Assembly (NCBI GenBank): GCA_036939975.1
Contig: JALLPB010000395.1
Location: 1-16,484, forward strand
Direction of reading: 5' to 3'
DNA length: 16,484 nt
Source of the DNA: Cyclostephanos tholiformis
Lineage: Eukaryota; Bacillariophyta; Thalassiosirophyceae; Thalassiosirales; Thalassiosiraceae
This document shows positions 10,312-16,484 of this stretch, piece by piece. The first letter of the stretch is position 1, and every line of letters begins with the position of its first letter. Position numbers and translations under genes: made by a program. The notes beneath the pieces are model-generated. The model did no database searches, was not told where the DNA came from, and was given only the letters and a program-made list of their open reading frames with translations.

Positions 10312-10758
10312 AGACCTAGCCTCTCGGCAAACTATATGCAACCCGCCATTATACCTACGATGCAAACGATAGCGTTATACATATAAATGTCACTTTTGAA
10401 GTGTGTACACGACAGAGCTAATTATAAATGTCACCAACTGCACTTCACCGATCACTGTTCGCCCGTCCGGGCTCGTCACGCTGTCACGCCCCTTGCACAT
10501 GGAGGGTCCCGTCTGGATGAATACTGAAGAGCCGAGAAAACAACCTAGTTCACAGCTGCATTCGCCTCATGGCTACGTGCTCTTTCACCTGATCAATCGA
10601 TTAGTAAAAAGATGAAACCTCATATTTTTGCCAGTTCGTCCGTTCCTGTCCGAAGGTAGTTTACGATGGACAATAGAAATCACCCGATTTTACCAGACCC
10701 CTCTCCCTCTGAGAGAGCAGACAAGTTTGGCAACGTTGAACAGAGGATCAATTCCTCT
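10312..10758. other. convergent intergenic region between SMC1 and the dehydratase gene
   Basis: This contains the 3' ends of both flanking genes. The 12-mer TATAAATGTCAC occurs twice (10382-10393 and 10423-10434), 41 bp apart; both copies sit where SMC1 3' processing signals might be expected. The open frames through this stretch show no domain or codon pattern worth calling. I see nothing else in it. Confidence 0.5.
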
Positions 10759-11421
10759 CTATTGTTCCTTCCCGCTCTTTTTCTCGGCCTTATTTTCCGT
10801 CAATATCGACAGACCCTTGTTCAACAACGCAGGGTACGCCATCGTGGGACCCAACAGACCGTTTATCAGTATCACCATCCCCAGCAGCCCGAGCTTGACG
10901 GGGTCCTTGCCCCCGCCGTCTTCGTTACTCCACTCTGTCAATAGGGCACGGTATGCACCGTACGCCTCGGCTGCACATCCCAGGGGGAATGTGAAGAGCG
11001 GGACCACCAACCGCAGATGTCGGGCCGCAATCGACGTCGGGAATAGGTACATTGGGTACCGTGTCACCTCCGTGATGCTCCAGGCGTACAAAACAATCAT
11101 GGTCACGCGATCGCCGCCGCGCATGAGTCCGTCCGGGAGTACATAAAGCAGACAAGACGTACGTATGAAGTGCAAGACCGATCCGAGGACGAGGTTACCT
11201 TTTAGTCGACCGAATGCGATCCTGCCAACTTCCACGAAGCATATCAACTCCAATACTGAAAGTAAGACGATCATGGGGACTATGCGACCATCCCCTTCCG
11301 CCGCTACGCCACCTTCGGACATGAATATGGGCCGTTCGTTGATGAACGCATTCGTTAGTAGGATAAGAAGGACGGATGACCATCCCAATAAAGCTGCCAC
11401 ATTCAGTAAAGTGAACAACAT
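10759..11421 (-). CDS. HACD: 3-hydroxyacyl-CoA dehydratase-like protein (HACD/PTPLA/Phs1 family), divergent
   Basis: Intronless, 220 aa, with about six hydrophobic segments. This family performs the third step of very-long-chain fatty-acid elongation in the ER membrane, removing water from 3-hydroxyacyl-CoA. Diagnostic stretches are NVAALLGW near the N-terminus, the LEL segment at 57-59, and the family hallmark YAWSITEVTRYPMYLF (112-127), followed by FPLGCAAEAYGAY (145-157). In characterised members the active pair is Tyr and Glu seven residues apart (Tyr149/Glu156 in yeast Phs1). Here the Glu is present (152) but the Tyr position is Phe145, and the usual His after the LE motif is Cys61. ATG 11421 is the first in-frame ATG after an upstream stop. 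The lysine-rich C-terminus is not an exact KKXX signal. Family membership is strong; catalytic activity is in doubt. Confidence 0.85.
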   Translation of the reverse strand: MLFTLLNVAALLGWSSVLLILLTNAFINERPIFMSEGGVAAEGDGRIVPMIVLLSVLELICFVEVGRIAFGRLKGNLVLGSVLHFIRTSCLLYVLPDGLMRGGDRVTMIVLYAWSITEVTRYPMYLFPTSIAARHLRLVVPLFTFPLGCAAEAYGAYRALLTEWSNEDGGGKDPVKLGLLGMVILINGLLGPTMAYPALLNKGLSILTENKAEKKSGKEQ

Positions 11422-11865
11422 TGATCCAGGTCTTGCGTCGATTCGAGGTAAATTTTATTCAGGACGAAGAAAAAATATTAAAACATGATATCATATTATT
11501 ATGTACTATCTAGGTATTTAGGTATCACGAAGGAATCATACTCCTCGGTACGTATGGATGAAGTTCGACGCTTACCTAACTACCATACCATAGCTTTTTT
11601 CTCTGTCCCTTCGCTTCTTCAGCGTCAGAAATCCACAGTCAACGCTTCGCCGTCAGTCTTCCGTCATCTTCAAACTCTACTACACAGTAGTGTCATCGTC
11701 AAAGAAGGCGCCGAAGAATAAAACCAAGAGTGTCAACGGTCTCCCATACGATAGTGCAATCATCCCACCATCATCCAAACTCAAGTTCCCTCCTCGTTGC
11801 CACATACTTCCCCTACCCTCATTATAAGACGGGATATTAACAGGTAGCGCGAGGGACTTTTTTTG
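11422..11865. promoter_or_regulatory. divergent promoter region between the dehydratase and AFG3 genes
   Basis: Both flanking genes start here and read outward. The stretch nearest the dehydratase is AT-rich, with a perfect palindrome ATGATATCAT (11486-11495). The half nearest AFG3 is pyrimidine-rich. No E2F-type or other motif I recognise. Short open frames here lack protein-like features. Confidence 0.5.
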
Positions 11866-12488
11866 ATGCTGTACATCTCCCACCACCTCCGGCGGCAGTC
11901 CCGCATCGCTGGCGGCAGCATCGCCCACGCCAGCGGATACACCCCCTCCCCATACGTGCGACGGGGGGGACCACACCAGCGCCGACGTGCCGTCAATAAC
12001 AATATGGCGTCGTCGTACTCCATGATAACTATGTCGTCCCACCGCGGGGGTCATCGTGGATATGACTGGGGGGATAATCGCTCCATATTCGACGATGGAC
12101 GTCGTCATCGTTATCATCATAGTAATCATCATCGTCGGTGCTCCTCCTCATCTTCGTCGTCGTCATCGCTTTCATCCCCGTCGCAAGACGACAACGACGG
12201 TAGGACGTCAATGCATCATCGCCTTACGTACGCGGAGGCATCCCATAATATGTCGTCGGCGACCGATCATCGAGGGGTACTACCGTCGCGGACTACTCCA
12301 GAGGGGGTGGAAACGACGCTGGGAAGTCTCATCTCCCTCCTGCTGACGAAGGTTCCGAAGGGATTCGAGAATTTCCTCCCGAGGAACGCACGGACGGGCG
12401 ATGGAGGCGGCGGCGTCGGCGGCGGTGGTGATGGAGATGGCGGCGAGGGGGGCCATGGCAAGGGGGGGGGGGGGGATCACGACGACGN

Positions 12489-12558
<70 letters not shown>

Positions 12559-15040
12559 TCACGACGACGAGAGAAACGGCAAGAAGAAGGAGGGCAAGGA
12601 GAGAGTCGCCGCCGCCGCCGCCGCGTCCTCGTCGTCGTCCAAGTCATCAGAAAAGAAGTCCGGTGGCGGTGGATTCGGTAACGACAAGAAAAACGACGAC
12701 AAGAGGAGGGACGAAGAGCGACAGAAGCAGCAGAAGGAGGAGGAGCAGATGCAGCTCTTCGGCACGACGTTGCTCCTGATACTCGTGCTCGCCGCCAGGT
12801 CGTTCTTCGACGACGACTCCTCCGGGGGGGGCGGCGTCGGGGGAGGCGGACGTGGCATGGTGGGCGGCGACGGGCCGGAGGTGACTTGGTCCGACTTTTA
12901 CAATTATATGTTAACGGAGGGAGACGTGGAGCGCATCGTGGTCGTTAATAAGAAGACGGCGAGGGTGCACCTGCGTCCCGGCGCTAGGGGGGTTCCCGTG
13001 GCGGCGGGGGGGGGGAGGGCCGCGGTCGGGGGAGGGGGGACGGCATCGACGATCGGCGGACGAGCGCGATCGGCGGCGTCGACGGTGGGGGGAGGGGGCA
13101 TGGGCATGGGCATTAGCAAGAGGGACGTCGCCGACGAGCACTGGGACGACGGTACGGTATTGGAAATGGCGGGCGTCTCCGGCGCATCCCCCACGACGAT
13201 TGGGGGCGGTAGCGCCTCGATGCCCGCGGGACGGGGTGGGCTAGGGCGCGACCATCACCAGCTCGTTTACCACTTCAACATCGGTAGCGTCGAATCGTTT
13301 GAGGATAAGCTCACTCACTCCCAGCAGGAGCTCGGCGTGTCCCCCCGAGATTATGTCCCCGTCCAATACGCGTCAGAGACGAACTGGGCCGTCGAACTCG
13401 CGAAGTCGGCGCCTGCCATATTCGTCATCGCGATGACCGCTTACATGCTTCGGGGAATGGGGGGTATACCAGGTGGGGGAGGCGGTGGACGGGGGGGAAT
13501 GGGCGGGATATTCCAGATCGGCAAGTCGAACGCTAAGCTAATCAAAAAGGAGGACGTGAACATATCGTTCAAGGACGTCGCGGGATGTCAGGAGGCGAAG
13601 AAGGAGATCATGGAGTTCGTCGATTTCCTCCAGGACGCGTCACGCTTCACGAAGCTCGGGGCGAAGATACCCAAGGGCGCGCTACTGACCGGCCCGCCCG
13701 GTACGGGTAAGACCCTGCTCGCCAAGGCCGTGGCAGGCGAGGCGAACGTGCCATTCTATAGCATATCTGGTTCCGACTTCCTCGAGATGTTCGTTGGCGT
13801 TGGTCCGTCACGCGTGCGTGACCTATTCAAGGAGGCTAGGGCCAACGCCCCCTGTATAGTCTTCATTGACGAGATCGACGCCGTGGGACGACAGCGCGGA
13901 CGTGGCGGCTTCGGGGGTGGCAACGACGAGCGCGAGAACACCCTCAATCAGCTCCTCGTGGAAATGGACGGCTTCTCCCCCTCGACGGGTGTTGTAGTCC
14001 TCGCTGGGACGAATCGCGTGGACATCCTTGACAAGGCCCTGACCAGACCGGGTCGATTTGACCGACAGATCACCGTCGACCTACCCGACTTACGTGGACG
14101 GAAGGAGGTCTTTATGATCCATCTCAAGGGCATAAAACTCGAGGGCGAGGCCGAGGATATGGCGGGACGGATGGCGGGCCTTACCCCTGGCTTCTCGGGG
14201 GCCGACATTGCCAACGTCTGCAACGAGGCGGCCATAGTTGCCGCCCGTCGCAAGGGTGAGTCTGTGACGATGGAAGATTTCGAGAGGGCCACTGATCGCA
14301 TCGTGGGCGGGCTGGAGAGCAACAAGATTATGTCCGAGGACGAGAAGAGCATTGTCGCGTATCACGAGGCCGGCCACGCCGTCGCTGGGTGGTTCTTGGA
14401 ACACGCCGATCCGCTGGTGAAGGTGACCATCATACCGCGCAGCAGCGGCGCGTTGGGGTACGCGCAGTACCTGCCGAAGGAGGTGTTCCTAAGGACGCAG
14501 GATCAGATCATGGACATAGTCAAGATGGCGTTGGCTGGGAGGGCGGCTGAGGAGGTCTTCTTTGGGCGAGTCACCACCGGTGCTTCAGACGACCTCAGGC
14601 GCGTCACGGGATTGATCTACAGTATGATCCAGGTGTACGGGATGAACAGCCGCGTTGGCCAGCTGGCGTTCCCGAAGGATCCGAACGAGATGCCCGGGGA
14701 GCAGAAGCCCTATTCGGATGCCACCGCGGAGGCAATGGACGAGGAGGCACGCAACATCGTCGACATGGCGTACAAAGAGACGTTGGCATTGATCCAGAGT
14801 AAGAAAGCTGAGGTGGAAACCCTGGCCAAGCTCCTACTGACGAAGGAAACTATCACCCACGACGATGTTATAGACGCCATTGGCAAGCGACCCTTCTCGG
14901 GAGGTGCCGTCTATGACGAGTTTGTTAGTCAAAAGAATGCCATTCGAGTATCAAAGGAGGAAAGAGAGGTGGGGGAGAAACGCGTAGAGAAGAATGAGGA
15001 TGAAGGGGATGATGGATTGACACCAGGGTTGGTGCTGTAA
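11866..15040 (+). CDS. AFG3: mitochondrial m-AAA protease, AFG3/YTA12 type (frame interrupted by an assembly artefact)
   Basis: This ATP-dependent zinc metalloprotease of the mitochondrial inner membrane degrades and processes membrane proteins. ATG 11866 follows an in-frame stop (TAG 11845-11847). The first 65 or so residues are Arg-rich with no acidic residue, as in a mitochondrial presequence. Next come a nine-Ser run, the AFG3-type motif PKGFENFLP (164-172), a Gly-rich linker, TM1 (about 269-285), an intermembrane-space domain ending in [15 protein letters not shown]2 (about 485-505), and the AAA and protease domains. Walker A GPPGTGKT is 582-589 (13691-13714), Walker B FIDEID has Asp641-Glu642, the second region of homology ends RPGRFDR, and the zinc site HEAGH is 806-810 (14363-14377). 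TAA is 15038-15040. The upstream and downstream frames differ, but collapsing the 82-bp duplication at 12475-12569 joins them into 1030 aa; numbering assumes this. It is longer than human AFG3L2 (797 aa) because of N-terminal and Gly-rich insertions. Confidence 0.9.
12142..12168 (+). repeat. TCN trinucleotide run encoding nine serines
   Basis: Nine consecutive serine codons (TCC, TCA, TCT, TCG) lie in the N-terminal extension of the AFG3-type protease, inside a wider TCA/TCG/CGT-rich stretch (about 12098-12185) that also encodes His and Arg runs. This is a slippage-prone microsatellite kept in frame. Its position, between the presequence and the conserved PKGFENF motif, fits a tolerant disordered linker. 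Confidence 0.7.
12462..12569 (+). other. assembly artefact: poly-G tracts, one N and a duplicated 13-bp flank
   Basis: The order is 14 G, then ATCACGACGACG, an N at 12488, 69 G (12489-12557), then ATCACGACGACG again. The 13-mer GATCACGACGACG is at 12475-12487 and 12557-12569, offset by 82 bp, which shifts the frame by one. The left copy reads Asp-His-Asp-Asp in the upstream frame, and the right copy reads the same in the downstream frame. Merging the copies joins the two frames with no stop. The true G-tract length, and so the length of the encoded Gly run, is unknown. Confidence 0.85.
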
Positions 15041-15757
15041 ATAGTTTGGCAAGTTCTATCTTGGCTAGACTTAATATGTAATCTTTAGTAGACAAGCACC
15101 TGTAAGGATAAATAGTTGTGTTTCAAATCATAAGAGGATTAAGTTTATTATATCTATCACTCAAGCATTTGTTAATATTCAATACTACTACTGAAGGATT
15201 AAGAATCAGCTGTTTCCAGATGGCTGTTTTTTTAAATAATTGAGTTGAGGTGATCCCAAAACTAAAACCTCATCCACCCACAAAAGTTACTCAATTATGA
15301 CCTCTTGTCCACTAGAGCTTAAAACAATTCAAGTTGCCGTACATTCAGATGAGTTCCAATTTACAATTTACTATACTGTATAAGGGTTTTTACTAGGCAG
15401 AATGCACATGTCTTGGGGACCTAGAATATACCTCAGCAGTGGGGCAGATTGGAAACATACCATACATACCACATTGGCTGCTGGGGATTAAAGCCATGAA
15501 AGGGAGGCAAGCAGGCTGGAGGCAATGTGGGCACAAAAGGCTGCAAGAGTAACAACCACTGCACAAAGTGAGACACAATGATCTCAAATAAAAACAACAA
15601 AAGAACACAAGGGTCAGAGGGATGATGTAATATGCCTACTTTTCACAAAAAATGGAAACTTACTAGTGTACTAGAATGAAGGGGAATTATTTTGAAGAAA
15701 ATTTTCTGTCATATTGCTTGCACATGAAGTCTGTCTACTTAAGGAGATTGTCTTTGT
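15041..15757. other. CpG-poor, AT-rich intergenic DNA downstream of AFG3
   Basis: No supported gene. Only one CpG (15338-15339) occurs in these 717 bp, against a neighbouring gene that is CpG-rich. The start must contain the AFG3 3' UTR. An open frame on the minus strand (15393-15608) is Cys-rich but has no recognisable domain. The whole stretch may be decayed repeat DNA continuous with the recombinase relic to its right. Confidence 0.5.
15236..15298. repeat. nested inverted repeat about 200 bp after the AFG3 stop
   Basis: ATAATTGAGT (15236-15245) is the exact reverse complement of ACTCAATTAT (15289-15298). Inside it, TGAGGT (15246-15251) pairs with ACCTCA (15267-15272). Together they could form a bulged hairpin near the AFG3 transcript end, or be a remnant of element termini. 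Confidence 0.4.
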
Positions 15758-16320
15758 AATTGAAGACACTGGAGCATTCCCAAAATAAAGTATGTAAGGA
15801 TCCAAGACACGATAGATGCCCAAAGCTTGACTGGGCACATGATAGAGTCTGTCATTCTCCACTGTGTCACAGTGTCCCATTTTCTGTCATTCTTCAGATG
15901 TTCGAAGGTGATTGAAATGCAGTTAAATTCAGTTTCGGGGAGGAGTGGTCCAGGATGATGCCACCTTTGATGAAGACGATGTTTCAAAGGCAGAGCTGCT
16001 TTGTTTGTTGCTGCTCTGCTTTTGTTATTTTTTTATGTATTTGCATGATTGCATGGCCCAAAAGTGCGTGGCTGCTGCAAGTTCAACTATCTCATGATAT
16101 AGTTCTGTTGCATGGGGAGAAAGGATGAGGTGGTGGATGCAGACAGGTAAGGCTTTTTATTGAACTTCCTTTGAATCATTTTTCATGTATGATCTCAGTT
16201 GACATTGAAGAAGTCAGCTAACATTACATTCCGCATCCCTGTGTGGGTCATCTCGTCCATTTTCCCAGAAGGTTACAGCCACTGCATTGAGATTTTGATC
16301 TTTTGCTGTTGATGTAAGTC
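15758..16320 (-). pseudogene. decayed tyrosine-recombinase-like mobile element gene of a repetitive diatom family
   Basis: Read on the minus strand, fragments line up in order with a family I recall as highly repeated in diatom genomes, related to tyrosine recombinases/integrases. In order: FWENGRDDPHRD (16270-16235), LLQCQLRSY with KNDSK, KALPVC, ELAAATHFWAMQSCKY (about 16084-16037), QQQTKQLCL-stop-NIVF, GGIILDHSSPKL, ISITFEHLKND, DTVTQWR, CPVKLWASIV, then NAPVSSI (about 15778). The order is broken by stops at 16214-16216, 16157-16159 and 15984-15986 and at least three frameshifts, one within a seven-A run (plus-strand T at 16028-16034). The catalytic C-terminal part of the family, with its His/Arg and Tyr, is not seen, so this is a dead 5' or middle fragment. 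The fragments and breaks are read directly from the sequence. The family assignment is from memory of the motif pattern and needs a database search. Confidence 0.6.
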
Positions 16321-16484
16321 ATCGAAGAAATAGTTTCCTCCAAGGTCGTGGCAGTTCCACACCTGAGTGTTGTTCTCATGTGTACCTCCTCCAATCATGT
16401 GATGTCCGGTTCTTTTTTTCTGTGTCGTATGTCGTGTCATTACCTACTTGCCGACATGTCATAGTAGTAACTACCTACCATAGT
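16321..16484. other. right-end segment, no firm gene
   Basis: CpG content rises again here. A 55-codon open frame on the minus strand (16440-16273) reads in a protein-like way but overlaps the recombinase relic in another frame; it is treated under findings. Nothing else is recognisable before the window ends. Confidence 0.4.

Noticed and set aside
10403..11146. Plus-strand open frames overlapping the dehydratase gene
   Set aside because: The minus-strand frame carries the HACD hallmark motif and membrane segments; the plus-strand ones are shadows.
12401..12560. ATG at 12401 as the start of the AFG3-type protease, with Met-Glu-Ala-Ala-Ala as its N-terminus
   Set aside because: This frame upstream of the G tract only exists because of the duplicated flank. 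The other frame carries the conserved PKGFENFLP motif and an Arg-rich presequence and joins cleanly when the duplication is collapsed.
12462..12569. Programmed ribosomal frameshifting at the G tract
   Set aside because: An N, a 69-G run and an exact duplicated flank point to assembly error. Collapsing the duplicate removes the need for any frameshift.
12559..14789. Several long open frames antisense to the AFG3 gene (Pro-, Ser- or Arg-rich)
   Set aside because: They are by-products of GC-rich codons on the sense strand; the translations are low complexity with no motifs.
15393..15608. Cys-rich 71-codon minus-strand frame
   Set aside because: No domain, no ordered Cys spacing, and it lies in CpG-depleted decayed DNA.
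1..16484. tRNA, rRNA or CRISPR array
   Set aside because: No GTTCGAATC-type T-arm with a cloverleaf, no rRNA-like conserved stretch and no regularly spaced direct repeats were seen by eye. A tRNAscan/Infernal run would settle it.

Overview
This is nuclear DNA from a photosynthetic stramenopile, most likely a diatom. Genes are compact, with short GT-AG introns (76-331 bp). The chlorophyll-pathway gene hemL starts with a bipartite plastid leader whose signal-peptide cleavage site is followed by Phe, the signature of plastids from secondary endosymbiosis. The right end holds a decayed relic of what I recognise as a repetitive tyrosine-recombinase-like family common in diatom genomes. There are no operons; every gene has its own promoter region. 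I found no tRNA, rRNA or CRISPR array by eye.

Layout: 1-465 AT-rich upstream DNA; 466-2453 (+) a two-exon type II membrane protein resembling Golgi glycosyltransferases; 2454-3028 convergent intergenic DNA with two hairpins; 3029-4903 (-) hemL, three exons; 4904-5692 shared divergent promoter region with two E2F-type sites; 5693-10311 (+) SMC1 cohesin subunit, seven exons, 1331 aa; 10312-10758 convergent intergenic DNA; 10759-11421 (-) a divergent 3-hydroxyacyl-CoA dehydratase (HACD/PTPLA family); 11422-11865 divergent intergenic DNA; 11866-15040 (+) a mitochondrial m-AAA protease (AFG3 type), interrupted by a poly-G/N assembly artefact; 15041-16484 a CpG-depleted, gene-poor tail carrying a broken mobile-element gene on the minus strand.

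The genes serve unrelated housekeeping roles: tetrapyrrole synthesis in the plastid, chromosome cohesion in the nucleus, very-long-chain fatty-acid elongation in the ER, protein quality control in the mitochondrial inner membrane, and probable glycan work in the Golgi. The main points for a second look are: the AFG3 frame break, which disappears exactly when a duplicated 13-bp flank is collapsed; the recombinase relic, with apparent Arg-codon losses that fit CpG decay; a Tyr-to-Phe change at the predicted catalytic position of the dehydratase; and paired E2F-type sites between hemL and SMC1. I did not find a clearly new multi-gene system.
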